In this document: one piece after another, positions 28,252 through 38,741 of the stretch
How the letters are laid out: every line of letters starts with the position of its first letter
How positions within the stretch are numbered: position 1 is the first letter of the stretch
Assembly (NCBI RefSeq): GCF_034424545.1
Contig: NZ_CP139970.1
Location: 2,666,001 to 2,730,000 of the forward strand
DNA: 64,000 bases
Direction of reading: 5' to 3'
Source: Trinickia caryophylli
GTDB taxonomy: Bacteria; Pseudomonadota; Gammaproteobacteria; Burkholderiales; Burkholderiaceae
The notes under the pieces: generated by a model
Database searches by the model: none
What the model saw: the letters and a program-made list of their open reading frames with translations, nothing else
What the model was told of the DNA's origin: nothing
Translations under genes and position numbers: made by a program

Positions 28252-29079
28252 ATGCCTGAACTGCCAGAAGTTGAAGTTACGCGACGCGGTATCGAGCCGT
28301 ACGTCCGCGGCCGCCGGGTCGAGCGCGTCGACGTGCGCACCGGCGCGCTGCGCTGGCCCGTTCCGCCCGAGCTGCCGCAAACCCTTGCACTCCAGAAAGT
28401 GCACGAGGTGGGCCGGCGCGGCAAGTATCTGCTGTTCGAGACGGACGCGGGCTGGTTCATCGTCCATCTCGGGATGACGGGCACGCTGCGGGTTCTGCCG
28501 CAGGAAAGCGCGCCGGCACCCGCCAAGCACGATCACATCGACTGGATCTTCGACGATTTCCTGCTGCGCTTTCGCGACCCGCGCCGTTTCGGCGCCGTAC
28601 TCTGGCACCCGCGCGCGGCCGGCGAGCCGGAGGCTCATCCGCTGCTGGCGAAGCTCGGTGTCGAACCGTTTTCTCCGCCCTTCACGGGCGAGCTCATCCA
28701 TCGACGCACGCGGGGCAGAACGGCTTCGATCAAACAGGCACTGCTCGCAGGCGATATCGTCGTTGGCGTGGGCAACATTTATGCGTCCGAAAGCCTTTTT
28801 CGTGCCGGCATTCGACCGACGACCGCGGCCGGACGGCTGTCGCCCGCGCGCTGCGAGCGGCTGGCCGATGCCGTGCGCGCGACGCTTGCGGCCGCGATCG
28901 AGCGCGGCGGCAGCACGTTGCGCGATTTCGTCGGCAGCAACGGCGAGTCCGGGTACTTTCAACTCGACTGCTTCGTGTACGATCGCGCCGGCCTGCCTTG
29001 CCGCGTTTGCGGCACACCCGTCCGCCAGCTCGTCCAGGGCCAGCGGTCCACCTATTTCTGCCCGCACTGCCAGCGCTGA
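28252..29079 (+). CDS. mutM: Formamidopyrimidine-DNA glycosylase
   Basis: Removes 8-oxoguanine and formamidopyrimidines and nicks the abasic site. The 275-residue protein has the catalytic N-terminal Pro2 and Glu3 ([13 protein letters not shown]), Lys58 (GRRGKYL), the helix-two-turn-helix with [16 protein letters not shown], and the C-terminal zinc finger CRVC...CPHC. It is divergent from the TPR gene and followed 12 bases later by mutY. The pair handles 8-oxoG from both sides of the mispair. Confidence 0.97.
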   Translation: MPELPEVEVTRRGIEPYVRGRRVERVDVRTGALRWPVPPELPQTLALQKVHEVGRRGKYLLFETDAGWFIVHLGMTGTLRVLPQESAPAPAKHDHIDWIFDDFLLRFRDPRRFGAVLWHPRAAGEPEAHPLLAKLGVEPFSPPFTGELIHRRTRGRTASIKQALLAGDIVVGVGNIYASESLFRAGIRPTTAAGRLSPARCERLADAVRATLAAAIERGGSTLRDFVGSNGESGYFQLDCFVYDRAGLPCRVCGTPVRQLVQGQRSTYFCPHCQR

Positions 29080-29091
29080 GCGCCTGATTTC

Positions 29092-30240
29092 ATGCCCGAG
29101 ACCGACGTCGAGCCCGTTGCCGAGTTCATCCCGCCCCCGAACGAATCGGTGCCTGCCGCCTCGCCCGCATCCTCTGCGTCGTTCTTCGCGCCGAGGCTGA
29201 TCGACTGGCAGCGCCGCCACGGGCGCCACGACCTGCCCTGGCAGAACACGCGCGATCCGTATCGGATCTGGCTTTCCGAGATCATGCTGCAGCAGACGCA
29301 AGTCTCGACGGTGATCCCCTACTACGCCCGGTTTCTCGAGCGCTTCCCCGATGTGGGCGCGCTCGCCGCGGCCCCGATCGACGAGGTGATGGCGCTTTGG
29401 GCAGGCCTTGGCTACTACTCGCGCGCGCGCAATCTGCATCGCTGCGCGCAGGCGGTCGTCGAATTGCATGGCGGCGTGTTCCCGGCCTCGCCGGAGGCCC
29501 TGGCCGACCTGCCCGGCATCGGCCGCTCGACAGCGGCCGCGATCGCGTCGTTCGCGTTCGGCGCGCGTGCGACCATCCTCGACGGCAACGTGAAGCGGGT
29601 GCTCGCACGCGTATTCGGCATCGAGGGTTTTCCGGGTGAAAAGCGCGTGGAGAATGCGATGTGGGCACTGGCGGAGTCGTTGCTGCCGAGCGGCGCAAAC
29701 GATGACGACGTGAGTGCTTACACGCAAGGCCTCATGGACCTTGGTGCCACGCTTTGCGTGCGCAGCCGGCCCGAATGCCCGCGCTGCCCGTTCGCGGCCG
29801 ACTGCGTGGCCAATGCAACGGGCCGCCAGCGCGAATTGCCGGGCGCCCGCCCCAGGAAAACCGTCCCCACGCGCCGCACGTGGATGCTCGTGCTGCGTAA
29901 CGCGGATGCCGTGCTGCTCGAGCGGCGGCCGCCAGCGGGCATCTGGGGCGGATTATGGAGCTTGCCGGAGGCGGCCGACGAAGATGCGCTCGCCGCCTGC
30001 GCGAACGCATTGGGGGCGGCCGGCGTGCCCAGCCGCCTCGCACCGCTCACGCATACGTTCACGCACTTTCGGCTCGACATCGAACCCCGGCTCGCCGAAT
30101 TCGGCGGCGCGCCGCCGAGCCCGGCCGGCGAACTGCGCGACGAGGCGAGCGCCTGGGTGCCGCTCGCGCAAATCGAGGCTTACGGCGTGCCTGCGCCCGT
30201 ACGCAAACTGCTCGACGCGCTCAAGGGCTCGCTGCTGTAA
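29092..30240 (+). CDS. mutY: Adenine DNA glycosylase
   Basis: Excises adenine mispaired with 8-oxoguanine. The 382-residue protein has the catalytic Glu63 (SEIMLQQTQV), the helix-hairpin-helix LPGIGRSTAAAIASFAFG, and Asp163 (ILDGNVKRV). The [4Fe-4S] ligands are Cys221, Cys228, Cys231 and Cys237 (C-x6-C-x2-C-x5-C). A Nudix-like 8-oxoG recognition domain follows (about 260-375, PPAGIWGGLWSLPE). It has an extra N-terminal extension of about 30 residues (Pro/Ser/Ala-rich) before the usual start. Mispair repair partner of mutM upstream. Confidence 0.96.
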   Translation: MPETDVEPVAEFIPPPNESVPAASPASSASFFAPRLIDWQRRHGRHDLPWQNTRDPYRIWLSEIMLQQTQVSTVIPYYARFLERFPDVGALAAAPIDEVMALWAGLGYYSRARNLHRCAQAVVELHGGVFPASPEALADLPGIGRSTAAAIASFAFGARATILDGNVKRVLARVFGIEGFPGEKRVENAMWALAESLLPSGANDDDVSAYTQGLMDLGATLCVRSRPECPRCPFAADCVANATGRQRELPGARPRKTVPTRRTWMLVLRNADAVLLERRPPAGIWGGLWSLPEAADEDALAACANALGAAGVPSRLAPLTHTFTHFRLDIEPRLAEFGGAPPSPAGELRDEASAWVPLAQIEAYGVPAPVRKLLDALKGSLL

Positions 30241-30268
30241 CGCCTGCGCAGCTGACGGGCACCGCCGA

Positions 30269-30904
30269 TCAAAGCAACTGATGCTGCTGCATGTAGTGGT
30301 GAACGCAGTCGATCCGCGCGCCGGCATCGTCGAGTGCCATGAGTTGCTGCCTCGCGCGCAGCGGGATCTGCAGGATTTCGGAGAGCCGATTCGATACCCA
30401 GCTCGGATCGTCGAAGCGCAACGGCTCGGCGAACGGCACGCTCTCCGGGTCGCGCTCACGGATGGTTTCGATGATGCGCTCGAGCACTTCGGCGCAGGCT
30501 CCGAACTTCGCGAGTGCCTCGGAGCCTTCCAGCGGGATGTCTTCCGGCAGCGGCTCGGCCTCTCCGACGAGCAGCCCGCTCTGCTCGACGCGGTGCGTGC
30601 GCAGCTTGAAACGGCTCGTGCCTCGCGCCTTGACGAGCAGCATGCCGTATTGATCGACATCGCACTGCTCGATGACCGCGAGGCAACCGATCGATTCGGG
30701 CACTGCCGGCTCGTCGGGCTGAGCCACTTCGGCCCCGCTTTTGAGCATGCACACACCGAACGGCGTGTTTTCGCGCAGGCAGTTGCGCGCCATGTCGAGA
30801 TAGCGCGCTTCGAAGATCTTCAGCGGGAGCAGGCCGTCGGGAAACAGGACGGCATGCAGGGGAAAGAGCGGCAAATCGGCGTAGACGACAGGATGAGAGG
30901 ACAT
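30269..30904 (-). CDS. LON-domain (Lon N-terminal-like) protein
   Basis: 211-residue protein consisting of the Lon substrate-recognition domain without ATPase or protease parts. It begins LPLFPLHAVLFPDGLLPLKIFEARYL, the family opening, and continues with helical segments near IRERDPESVPFAEPLRFDD. Such stand-alone proteins are common beside core genes and their role is not established. It is 54 bases downstream of rapZ on the same strand. A perfect 7-base palindrome GCCGCGC/GCGCGGC (30924-30943) sits in that gap. It is convergent with mutY. Confidence 0.88.
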   Translation of the reverse strand: MSSHPVVYADLPLFPLHAVLFPDGLLPLKIFEARYLDMARNCLRENTPFGVCMLKSGAEVAQPDEPAVPESIGCLAVIEQCDVDQYGMLLVKARGTSRFKLRTHRVEQSGLLVGEAEPLPEDIPLEGSEALAKFGACAEVLERIIETIRERDPESVPFAEPLRFDDPSWVSNRLSEILQIPLRARQQLMALDDAGARIDCVHHYMQQHQLL

Positions 30905-30958
30905 GGCGCAACGTTTCCGATATGCCGCGCACTTTCGCGCGGCGTAAATGAGCTGAGG

Positions 30959-31927
30959 CTAAGCCACGAGTCTCGACGAATCGCCGGGGGCGACCGGCGC
31001 GTCGCGATGTCGCACGATGACGGTGGCTTCGCGGGCAAGCCGTGAAGCGAGCGTTTCGGCGATGAAAACCGAGCGATGCTGCCCGCCGGTGCATCCGATC
31101 GCGACGGTCAGATAGCTGCGATTGTCGTCGCGAAAACGCGGCAGCCACTTCATGACGAAAGAATAGATGTCATCGATCATTTCGTGAACGATCGGCAAGG
31201 CATCGAGGTAATCGATCACGGGCTGATCGCGCCCCGTGAGCGGGCGCAGGCGGTGATCGTAGTGCGGGTTCGGCAGCGCGCGCACGTCGAAGACGAAGTC
31301 GGCATCGAGCGGCAGCCCACGCTTGAAGCCGAACGATTCGAACATCAGCATGAGCCCTTCGCGCTGCTCCTCGATGAAGCGCGTGACCCAGGCGCGCAGC
31401 ACGTTTGCGCGCAGATTGCTGGTGTCGATCTGGTGGCCGAACTCAGCCAGCGGTGCGACGAGTTCGCGCTCGCGCTCGATGGCCTCCTCGAGCGAGACGA
31501 GCAGGCCGACGTCGGCATCGTGGGCGGGCGAGCCCGAAAGCGGATGCCGCCGGCGTGTTTCGGAAAAGCGCTGAATCAGGGACTGGGTGCTCGCGTTGAG
31601 AAAGAGCACGCGCACGTCGTGCCCGCTCGACAGATCGCGAATGATGCCGGGCATCTCGTCGAGCGAAGCGCTGGAGCGCGCGTCGATCGCGACTGCGAGG
31701 CGATCGCGGCCCGGCCGGTCACAGCCTGGCTCTCGGCCGGGCTCGGTGGTGCCGGGCGGAAAGGCTTGCCGCTCGTCACCCGCGTCGCCCGATGCGAGGT
31801 ATTGGGCGAGTGCGGGCAAAAAGCGCGGCGGCAGGTTGTCGACGCAGTAATAGCCCGCATCGGCGAGCGCGTTCAACGCGACCGATTTGCCGGAGCCGGA
31901 TATGCCGGTGATCAGAACAATGCGCAT
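30959..31927 (-). CDS. rapZ: RNase adapter protein RapZ, with an enlarged loop
   Basis: In E. coli RapZ guides RNase E to the sRNA GlmZ and senses glucosamine-6-phosphate; in other bacteria its function is less clear. The 322-residue protein has Walker A GISGSGKS (8-15), Walker B-like VRVLFLNA, and the conserved C-terminal [15 protein letters not shown]. coli RapZ has 284 residues. Here an extra segment of about 26 residues (47-73, rich in Gly, Pro, Asp, Arg and Glu) lies between LAQYLAS and LAVAIDARS. It is downstream of hprK by 145 bases. There is no GlmZ-like RNA that I can see. Confidence 0.94.
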   Translation of the reverse strand: MRIVLITGISGSGKSVALNALADAGYYCVDNLPPRFLPALAQYLASGDAGDERQAFPPGTTEPGREPGCDRPGRDRLAVAIDARSSASLDEMPGIIRDLSSGHDVRVLFLNASTQSLIQRFSETRRRHPLSGSPAHDADVGLLVSLEEAIERERELVAPLAEFGHQIDTSNLRANVLRAWVTRFIEEQREGLMLMFESFGFKRGLPLDADFVFDVRALPNPHYDHRLRPLTGRDQPVIDYLDALPIVHEMIDDIYSFVMKWLPRFRDDNRSYLTVAIGCTGGQHRSVFIAETLASRLAREATVIVRHRDAPVAPGDSSRLVA

Positions 31928-32072
31928 GAAAGGAAGCCCGTTCGTTTCATCATAGCACCTCGTTTTTCTTCGTCTCCACGTGCCAGCGGGGACCGGTGTT
32001 GGCGCTTCGGCGCCGCGCTCCGATCCGTGCCGCGTGGCAACGAGCGGGCGCCGATCGCGCCGCGGCACCGCG

Positions 32073-33041
32073 TCACATGAGCTTGCCGGGCAGTTGGCTG
32101 TCAGGGTCCTGCATCGCGAGACGCTGGCGGTCCATGAAGTCACGCAGCGTGTCGATGCCGCGCAGCTGAAGAATCGTGTTGCGCACGGCGGCTTCCACGA
32201 GCACGGCGAGGTTGCGGCCCGCGGCCACCTGGATCGTGACCTTGCTGATCGGCAGGCCGAGCACGTCGACGGTCTGGCTTTCGAGCGGCAGGCGCTGGAA
32301 TTCGCCGTCGGGCCGGCGCACGAGCTGCACGATGAGCTTGAGCTTCATCTTCCGTCGCACGGCCGTCTCACCGAAGATCGTTTTGATGTCGAGCAGGCCG
32401 AGGCCGCGCACCTCGAGCAGGTTCTGCAGCAGTGGCGGGCAGCGTCCTTCCACGAAATCGGGGCCCAGCCGGACGAAGTCGACCGCATCATCCGCGACGA
32501 GCCCATGCCCCCGGCTGATCAGCTCGAGGCCGAGTTCGCTCTTGCCGAGGCCCGAGTCGCCCGTGAGCAGTACCCCCATGCCGAGAATGTCGAGGAACAC
32601 GCCGTGCAGCGTCGCGCGCGGAGCGAGGATGCGCGACATGTACAGCCGCAGATTGTCGATGACGGCGGCAGCCGATATCGGTGTGGTGAAGAGCGGCGTC
32701 GACGAGCGCGTGCAGCGCAGCACGAGTTCGGGCGGCGCCGCGAGCCCGCCGGCGACAACGAGAAACGGTGGCTCGAGGGCGATCAGCTCGGCCATGTGGC
32801 GCGAGCGGTCCTCTTCGGTCTGCCGCTGGTAGTAGTTGATTTCGGCTTCGCCGAGCACCTGGATCCGGTTCGGGTGGATCAGGTTCAAGTGGCCGACGAG
32901 ATCCGCGCTCGACGTTGCATTGGCGACCGTCTCGGCCGAAAAACCGCGTTCCCAGCCCTCATGCCCCGTCAGCCAGCTCAATTTGAGCGCGGCGGCGTTG
33001 TCGTCGAAGATGCTCTGGGCGTTGATGCTGGACGTATCCAT
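32073..33041 (-). CDS. hprK: HPr kinase/phosphorylase
   Basis: Bifunctional enzyme that phosphorylates and dephosphorylates a serine of HPr. The 322-residue protein has His146 (HGVFLD), the P-loop GDSGLGKSE (161-169) and the catalytic [17 protein letters not shown] region near residue 250. Many proteobacteria keep HprK with PtsN and RapZ, as here, where it ties PTS state to regulation rather than to classical CcpA repression. No free-standing hpr gene is in this window. ATG 33041 is used, although the frame is open upstream. It lies 151 bases after ptsN. Confidence 0.95.
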   Translation of the reverse strand: MDTSSINAQSIFDDNAAALKLSWLTGHEGWERGFSAETVANATSSADLVGHLNLIHPNRIQVLGEAEINYYQRQTEEDRSRHMAELIALEPPFLVVAGGLAAPPELVLRCTRSSTPLFTTPISAAAVIDNLRLYMSRILAPRATLHGVFLDILGMGVLLTGDSGLGKSELGLELISRGHGLVADDAVDFVRLGPDFVEGRCPPLLQNLLEVRGLGLLDIKTIFGETAVRRKMKLKLIVQLVRRPDGEFQRLPLESQTVDVLGLPISKVTIQVAAGRNLAVLVEAAVRNTILQLRGIDTLRDFMDRQRLAMQDPDSQLPGKLM

Positions 33042-33192
33042 GAATCCGTGGCTCCAAGTTGCCCGCGGACCGCAGGCGGGCAGGGCCCGAGCCGTCGGGC
33101 TCAGGCGCAGTCGATCGCGCGCCGCCCGCCATGAGCGTGCGTGCCGCATCGTGGTGCATGGCCCTCGCGCAAACGGCGCGGCCACGACAGTA

Positions 33193-33648
33193 TCAAGGGT
33201 GCCACTGTGTGAGCAGGCGATGCAACTCCTCGCGGCTTTGCTCCGTGTGAAGCCGTTCGCGCGTTTCGCGATCGGACAGGAGCTGCGCGATCTCGGAGAG
33301 GATTTCGAGATGCTGCTGCGTGGCCTGCTCGGGCACGAGCAGGAAGATGAGCAGGGAAACGGGCTGCCCGTCGGGCGCCTCGAACGGGATCGGCTGCTCG
33401 AGCCGCACGAAAGCCGCGAGCGGCTGCTTGAGCCCCTTGATGCGGCCGTGCGGGATCGCCACGCCCTCGCCGAGCCCGGTCGAGCCAAGGCGCTCGCGGG
33501 CGAAGAGATTGTCGGTGACCGCGCTGCGGCCGATGCCGTTCTGGTTTTCGAAAATGAGTCCGGCTTGCTCGAATACGCGCTTCTTGCTGGTAACGGAAAG
33601 TCCGATGACGACGTTTTCGAGCGGAAGGAATTTGGCTAAACGATTCAT
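33193..33648 (-). CDS. ptsN: Nitrogen-regulatory PTS EIIA component
   Basis: EIIA(Ntr), the output protein of the nitrogen PTS, which regulates potassium transport, phosphate and sigma-54 related processes through its phosphorylation state. The 151-residue mannitol-type EIIA domain carries the phosphorylated His67 (GVAIPHGRI) and the motif [21 protein letters not shown]. It follows the hpf terminator, so ptsN probably has its own promoter within 33649-33873. hprK and rapZ follow. Confidence 0.95.
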   Translation of the reverse strand: MNRLAKFLPLENVVIGLSVTSKKRVFEQAGLIFENQNGIGRSAVTDNLFARERLGSTGLGEGVAIPHGRIKGLKQPLAAFVRLEQPIPFEAPDGQPVSLLIFLLVPEQATQQHLEILSEIAQLLSDRETRERLHTEQSREELHRLLTQWHP

Positions 33649-33873
33649 GTTGGCAGGCTAACGCGTCGCCTGGGCGCTCCTCGCGGCAACTTGAGTGATT
33701 GTCCCATCTTCGGCCCTGCCGGTCGGACTCGGAGTTCGAGCCTAAGCGGCGACTCGGCCGGCTGCCCTTTATGTAACTGACACATTATAGATCAGGCGCA
33801 ACCGGTGTTGCACCGCGCAAAAAGCGCGTGGGCGCGGTTGCGTTCGGGCCGGTCGCCGGGTTTTCGCGGCACG

Positions 33874-33898
33874 AAAAAAACCGCCCCTGGCGGGCGGT
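33874..33898 (-). terminator. Terminator after hpf
   Basis: On the minus strand a 7-base perfect stem, ACCGCCC/GGGCGGT (33880-33886 with 33892-33898) and loop of five, runs into seven T residues (A's at 33874-33880). It ends the rpoN-hpf unit before ptsN. Confidence 0.93.
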
Positions 33899-33938
33899 CT
33901 CGCGGGGTGGGCGCGCGGCGCGCGAGCCGCGCAGCCGC

Positions 33939-34295
33939 TCAGGGCTGCGGCTGCTCGCCAGCTGCAACTTCCTGATGCTTGATGGCCTCGTGCTGATGTT
34001 CCTGGATGCGTCCCTTGTGGCGAACGACCTGTCGATCGAGCCGGTCGACCATGAGGTCGATCGCTGCGTAGAGGTCGCCGTTGGCGCTTTCGATGAAGAT
34101 GTCCTTGCCCTTCAGATGCAGATTGATTTCCACCTTTTGCCGCTTGTCCTTTTCTTTCTGATTGTCGACCGAGAGGACCACGTTGCCGTCGATCACCTGA
34201 TCGAAGTGTCGTAGCACTTTGTCGAGCTTGGTGATCACGTATTCTCGCAAGGCTGGCGTGACTTCGAGATGGCGTCCACTGATCTTCAGATTCAT
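33939..34295 (-). CDS. hpf: Ribosome hibernation promoting factor (short form)
   Basis: Binds the decoding centre and helps form inactive 100S ribosome dimers in stationary phase. The 118-residue protein has the HPF/YfiA fold ([51 protein letters not shown]) and a short polar tail. It lacks the long-form C-terminal dimerisation domain. GGAGAG four bases before ATG 34295 supports the start. It lies 172 bases after rpoN on the same strand, the standard rpoN-hpf order. Confidence 0.95.
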   Translation of the reverse strand: MNLKISGRHLEVTPALREYVITKLDKVLRHFDQVIDGNVVLSVDNQKEKDKRQKVEINLHLKGKDIFIESANGDLYAAIDLMVDRLDRQVVRHKGRIQEHQHEAIKHQEVAAGEQPQP

Positions 34296-34467
34296 AGTGC
34301 TCTCCAAACGAATGGCCGCCGAACACCGATTGGTGCGGCTACGCCGGTCGGAAAGCGGCCCGCTCGAATCATCACCCCGCGTGACTGACGAGCGGCGGGT
34401 CGTATCGGCCGGCCAATCCGCCAAGGGCATCGCGGCCGGTAAATGCTCCCCGCAAAGGTGCGGCGAG

Positions 34468-35970
34468 CTATAGAGACTTGCGCAGATTCACTGCCGGGAT
34501 CCTGAGAGCTTCGCGGTATTTGGCAACCGTGCGGCGCGCCACCACGAACCCTTGTTCCGCCAGCAGTTCGGCTATGCGGCTGTCCGAAAGCGGTGTTTTA
34601 GAGTCTTCTGCTCCTATCAGTTGCTTGATGAGCGCGCGAATGGCGGTCGACGAGGCCGCTCCCCCCGTGTCGGTGGAAACGTGCGAACCGAAAAAGTACT
34701 TGAACTCGAGCGTCCCGAATGGGGTGAGCATGTACTTACCGGTGGTCACGCGAGAGACCGTCGACTCGTGCAAGCCCAGCGTATCAGCTATTTCCCGCAA
34801 AACCAAGGGGCGCATGGCGATTTCGCCGTGCACGAAAAAGTTCTTCTGCCGCTCGACGATCGCCTGCGCCACGCGCAGGATCGTCTCGAAACGCTGCTGG
34901 ATGTTCTTGATGAGCCAACGGGCTTCCTGCAGTTGCTGGCGCAGCGAGCCGCTGCCCGGGTCACCGCGGTTGTTGCGCAGGATGTTCGCGTAGAGATGGT
35001 TGATCCGCAGCCGCGGCACCACCTCCGGATTCAGCTCCGCCAGCCAGCCCTGGGCAGTCTTCCTGACCATGATGTCAGGCACGACGTAGTCCGCTTCGGC
35101 CTTGCCGTAGGCCGCGCCCGGAAACGGCTCGAGCGAGCGGATCAGCGCATGCGCTTCGCGCAGCGCATCGTCGGTGGTCTTCAGCTGTTTTTTCAGCCGC
35201 GTGAAATCGCGCGCGGCCAAAAGCTCGAGATGGTTGGCGACGATGTCGAGCGCGAGCTTGCGCGTGGGGGAGTTGTCGAGCCGCAGCAACTGCAGCTTCA
35301 GGCATTCGGATGCCGAGCGGGCGCCGACACCGGCCGGATCGAAGCTGTGCAGCAGCGCGAGCGCCGCATTGAGTTCGTCGAGATCGACTTCGAGCTCGTC
35401 GGGCAGGTCGGCCAGCACTTCGTCGAGCGTGGCCGTGAGGTAGCCGTCATCGTCGAGCGATTCGATCAGAAACGTTACGAGCGCGCGGTCGCGCGGGCTC
35501 GCCTGCGTCACGCGCAACTGGGCCATCAGGTGGTCGCGCAGCGTCGTCGTGGATTCGTGGATCTGCAGGGGCGGGAGGTCGTCGTCATCGGACGGCGCGG
35601 CGCTTCGGCCGTAGTCGTCGAGGTTCCATTGCGTCGAATCCGAATTGTCGGACGACGACAGACCGTTGTATTCGTCGACGCCGGCCGGCTCCGCCCCTTC
35701 GGCGCGCGAGCCTTCCGCGGGCGCGGCCCCGCTCATCGGCTCGGGGGCGGACGACGTGGGCGCCTGGGCGATCACGGAGCCGTCGCCGGCCACGCGCAGC
35801 GGGCTTGCGATCCATTCGTCCTCGCTTTCGAGCAGCGGATTTTGCGCGACAGCCATCGCGACTTCCTGCTGAAGTTCGAGCGTGGACAGCTGCAGCAGCC
35901 GGATCGACTGCTGAAGCTGCGGTGTCAGCGCAAGATGCTGCGATAGGCGGAGTTGGAGGCTGGCTTTCAT
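34468..35970 (-). CDS. rpoN: RNA polymerase sigma-54 factor
   Basis: Directs transcription from -24/-12 promoters with enhancer-binding activators. The 500-residue protein has region I rich in Gln and Leu ([29 protein letters not shown]). An acidic region II, the core-binding domain and HTH ([16 protein letters not shown]) follow, and the RpoN box ends it ([17 protein letters not shown]). ATG 35970 is used. It stands 141 bases downstream of lptB. Region II is long and Ser/Gly/Asp-rich. Confidence 0.97.
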   Translation of the reverse strand: MKASLQLRLSQHLALTPQLQQSIRLLQLSTLELQQEVAMAVAQNPLLESEDEWIASPLRVAGDGSVIAQAPTSSAPEPMSGAAPAEGSRAEGAEPAGVDEYNGLSSSDNSDSTQWNLDDYGRSAAPSDDDDLPPLQIHESTTTLRDHLMAQLRVTQASPRDRALVTFLIESLDDDGYLTATLDEVLADLPDELEVDLDELNAALALLHSFDPAGVGARSASECLKLQLLRLDNSPTRKLALDIVANHLELLAARDFTRLKKQLKTTDDALREAHALIRSLEPFPGAAYGKAEADYVVPDIMVRKTAQGWLAELNPEVVPRLRINHLYANILRNNRGDPGSGSLRQQLQEARWLIKNIQQRFETILRVAQAIVERQKNFFVHGEIAMRPLVLREIADTLGLHESTVSRVTTGKYMLTPFGTLEFKYFFGSHVSTDTGGAASSTAIRALIKQLIGAEDSKTPLSDSRIAELLAEQGFVVARRTVAKYREALRIPAVNLRKSL

Positions 35971-36111
35971 GGCAAGTTGGCATTCATTGTAGAGACTTTG
36001 CCACGTGCGCGAAACCCGCTTAGGACGGAGGCAGCGGGCGCCAGCTTGCACAAAGGACGAACGTCGTAAAAATTGCTGATCGGCGGCAGCCCGATCGCGC
36101 GCTAGTCGGCG

Positions 36112-36918
36112 CTACATGCGGAAGTGCTCGCCGAGGTACACGCGGCGGACGCTTTCGTTTTCGATGATGTCGCTCGGGGCGCCGGCGGCGAGCACCGTTC
36201 CGTCGCTGATGATGTAGGCGTGATCGCAGATGCCGAGCGTCTCGCGGACATTGTGGTCGGTAATGAGCACGCCGATGTTGCGCTGCTTGAGGAATTTCAC
36301 GATCTTCTGAATTTCCAGCACCGCGATCGGATCGACGCCCGCAAACGGTTCGTCGAGCAGGATGAAGCTTGGGCTCGTCGCCAGCGCCCGAGCAATTTCG
36401 ACGCGCCGTCGCTCGCCGCCCGACAACGACAGTGCAGGGTTTTCACGCAGATGAGCGATTTGCAACTCGTCGAGCAGCGCTTCCGTGCGCGCGTCGATAG
36501 CGGACTTGGCAAGCCGCTTGCCGTTTTCGCCCGTTTGCAGCTCGAGCACCGCGCGGATGTTCTGTTCGACCGACAGTTTGCGGAAGACGGACGCTTCCTG
36601 AGGCAGATACGAGAGGCCGAGCGCGGCGCGCTTGTGGATCGGCAGCAGGCTGATCGAGCTGCCGTCGAGCACGATTTCCCCCGCGTCGAGCGGCACGAGG
36701 CCTACGATCATGTAGAACGAAGTCGTCTTGCCTGCGCCGTTCGGGCCCAGCAGGCCCACCACTTCGCCGCTCTTGACGTCGAGCGAGACGTCCTTGACGA
36801 CGGTGCGCGAGCCGTAGCGTTTGCGCAGGTTACGTACGACGAGCGAGCTGTCCGCGCGCGTCGCGGCGCGGTCGTCGGCGCCGCTGGGCGCGGCCGCATG
36901 GCTGGAAAGCGGGTTCAC
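36112..36918 (-). CDS. lptB: LPS export ABC transporter ATP-binding protein LptB
   Basis: Cytosolic ATPase of the LptB2FGC complex that extracts lipopolysaccharide from the inner membrane. The 268-residue protein has Walker [13 protein letters not shown], the Q-loop in [16 protein letters not shown], signature [17 protein letters not shown], and Walker [14 protein letters not shown]. It has an extra N-terminal tail of about 25 residues compared with E. coli LptB. It overlaps lptA by four bases. Confidence 0.96.
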   Translation of the reverse strand: MNPLSSHAAAPSGADDRAATRADSSLVVRNLRKRYGSRTVVKDVSLDVKSGEVVGLLGPNGAGKTTSFYMIVGLVPLDAGEIVLDGSSISLLPIHKRAALGLSYLPQEASVFRKLSVEQNIRAVLELQTGENGKRLAKSAIDARTEALLDELQIAHLRENPALSLSGGERRRVEIARALATSPSFILLDEPFAGVDPIAVLEIQKIVKFLKQRNIGVLITDHNVRETLGICDHAYIISDGTVLAAGAPSDIIENESVRRVYLGEHFRM

Positions 36919-37562
36919 TGCTGTGGCGTTCCTTGAATTCCGGTGGCCGGTGCGAGCGTGGCCGGTGCGCCGTCGAGCGGCGCAGGCGCGCCATTGCGCG
37001 GCGCGAGCGTGGCGCGCACGCGCCCGCCGGGGTTGCCCGGCCCGGCCACATCCTTGCCGGCCCTGGCCGTGTAGAAATCTTTCTGACCGTCGTAGGTGAT
37101 GACGCTGCCGTGGACCTGGTCCATCACCGTCGAGAGGCCCTGCAGGCGGCGCACGGTCGCATTCGTCGTCAGCGTCGTCAAGTCCTGCTTGCCGTCGTAG
37201 TCGATGCGCTCAGCCGTGCCGTCGATGTACTCGTCCACGCCGTCGCGCTTCTGCCGGAAATAGGCAAGGCCGTGCCCGGTCATCGTGCCCGTGGCGTATT
37301 GGTAGCCTTGCGGATCCTGCCTGACTTCGACGCGGTCGGCCTTGATGATGATGGTGCCTTTCGTGGCGACGACGTGCCCCGTGAAGATGTTGATCTGCTT
37401 CAGGTCGTCGTACGTCATGGTGTCCGCTTCGAGGTTGAGCGGCTTGTCGCGATCGGCGCGTTCCGCGTGCGCCGGCCCGCCGATGCATGTCAGCGCGGCA
37501 AGCAGGGCCACGGCCAATGCGCGTATACGCCGATGCCCGGAAAGGAAGAGCAATTCGTTCAT
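36915..37562 (-). CDS. lptA: LPS transport periplasmic protein LptA
   Basis: Forms the periplasmic bridge that carries lipopolysaccharide between LptC and LptD. The 215-residue precursor has a signal peptide (cleavage after about Ala33, GGPAHA). The beta-jellyroll OstA core follows ([39 protein letters not shown]), and a Pro/Ala-rich tail of about 40 residues ends the protein. Its end overlaps the lptB start by four bases, so the genes are coupled. lptC is 34 bases upstream. Confidence 0.95.
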   Translation of the reverse strand: MNELLFLSGHRRIRALAVALLAALTCIGGPAHAERADRDKPLNLEADTMTYDDLKQINIFTGHVVATKGTIIIKADRVEVRQDPQGYQYATGTMTGHGLAYFRQKRDGVDEYIDGTAERIDYDGKQDLTTLTTNATVRRLQGLSTVMDQVHGSVITYDGQKDFYTARAGKDVAGPGNPGGRVRATLAPRNGAPAPLDGAPATLAPATGIQGTPQQ

Positions 37563-37596
37563 GCAGTCACGCTACGTTGAATCACCAGGGGGCTGC

Positions 37597-38196
37597 TCAT
37601 TTCGACCCGCCGCCCGACATCTCGGACGCGGCGATCGCGCCGCGCACGTTGCCGAAGAGCTGCATCACCCGGGTGACGTTGTTGTAATTCATCGCGCTGG
37701 CCGTCATGACCGACTGGCCGCGCCGCAGTTTAACCGGCTTTTCCGTCTCGATCACATCGTCGTTCACAAGCACGCGAAAGTGCGACGAGTCGGCCTGCAT
37801 CTCGGGGTCTCCCGCGCCGGCCGCGCGCAAGATGCGTGCATTGTCGTAGAGATCGACGATCGAGACATCCGCGTTGACCTTGCCGCGATCGCCTGTGGCC
37901 GTGACCACGGGCTTGCCCGGCTGGAAAGCTCGGATGGCGGGGCGCGTGAGGTCGCTTTGCTCGTCGTCCTCGTAATGCACCATCTTCACGGCCGTCAGGC
38001 GGTACTGCGTCGTGCCGGATTGATCAAGTTCCGACACCGAAAAATTGTCGGCGAAGTAATCGGGCGTGTGCGTCTTGGTCGATTCGGTGCCGTTCGACAC
38101 AGGGGGGCGCGTGGCTTGCAGCAGCCAGTACGTGCCGCCCGCGAGGGCCGCCATCGCGACGAGCGAGAGCAGCGAGGTGAAGCGGGAGACGTTCAT
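37597..38196 (-). CDS. lptC: LPS export protein LptC
   Basis: Bitopic inner-membrane protein that receives lipopolysaccharide from LptB2FG and hands it to LptA. The 199-residue protein has one N-terminal membrane helix (SLLSLVAMAALAGGTYWLL). The periplasmic jellyroll follows (HTPDYFADNFSVSELDQSGT, GKVNADVSIVDLYDNARI). The start ATG overlaps the kdsC stop (ATGA), as is typical of the kdsC-lptC-lptA-lptB order. Confidence 0.94.
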   Translation of the reverse strand: MNVSRFTSLLSLVAMAALAGGTYWLLQATRPPVSNGTESTKTHTPDYFADNFSVSELDQSGTTQYRLTAVKMVHYEDDEQSDLTRPAIRAFQPGKPVVTATGDRGKVNADVSIVDLYDNARILRAAGAGDPEMQADSSHFRVLVNDDVIETEKPVKLRRGQSVMTASAMNYNNVTRVMQLFGNVRGAIAASEMSGGGSK

Positions 38197-38741
38197 GCGT
38201 CCGGCACTCCGCAGGCCGCCGCCAGCATGGCGTCATAGTGCTGCTGCGCGCGCAGGATCGCGTCGCAGACCTCGCGCACCGCGCCGTGTCCGCCGCGCGC
38301 TTTCGCCACCCAGTGCGCGCGTGCGATTACCTCCGGGTGGGCATTGGCCGGTGCCGCAGCGAAGCCGCAGCGGGTCATGACGGGCAGATCGGGCCAATCG
38401 TCGCCCATGTAGCCGCACGCCTCGGCGCTCACGCACGTCTCGCGCAACAGTTGCGAGAATACGGCTGTTTTGTCCTCCGCGCCTTGATGCAGATGCGTGA
38501 TGCGCATCTCCTCGGCACGCCGCGCGACGATTTCCGAGCGCCGCCCGGTGATGATCGCCGTTACGATGCCTGCTTCGCGCAAGAGCTTCACCCCGTGACC
38601 GTCGAGCGAATTGAACGACTTCATGCGGTCGCCCTCCGCCGTGAAGAGCAGGCTGCCGTCGGTCAGCACGCCGTCGACGTCGAAAATCATCAGTCGCACG
38701 CGGCGCGCGCGTTCGCCAGCCGTCATGGGCGCTGCAACCAT
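38193..38741 (-). CDS. kdsC: 3-deoxy-D-manno-octulosonate-8-phosphate phosphatase
   Basis: HAD-family phosphatase that releases Kdo from Kdo-8-phosphate for lipid A-core synthesis. The 182-residue tetrameric C0-type HAD has the nucleophile motif FDVDGVLTDG (Asp21, Asp23), IITGRRSEIV, GAEDKTAVF and GYMGDDWPDLPVM. ATG 38741 overlaps the kdsD stop by one base (TGATG) and is preferred over the adjacent TTG 38744. Confidence 0.95.
   Translation of the reverse strand: MVAAPMTAGERARRVRLMIFDVDGVLTDGSLLFTAEGDRMKSFNSLDGHGVKLLREAGIVTAIITGRRSEIVARRAEEMRITHLHQGAEDKTAVFSQLLRETCVSAEACGYMGDDWPDLPVMTRCGFAAAPANAHPEVIARAHWVAKARGGHGAVREVCDAILRAQQHYDAMLAAACGVPDA

Noticed and set aside
28123..29727. Upstream extension of the TPR-protein frame through mutM and into mutY
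   Set aside because: It overlaps mutM and mutY antisense. The signal peptide after Met 28122 marks the true start.
30924..30943. GCCGCGC/GCGCGGC palindrome between rapZ and the LON-domain gene
   Set aside because: No T-tract in either direction; may be a chance GC palindrome.
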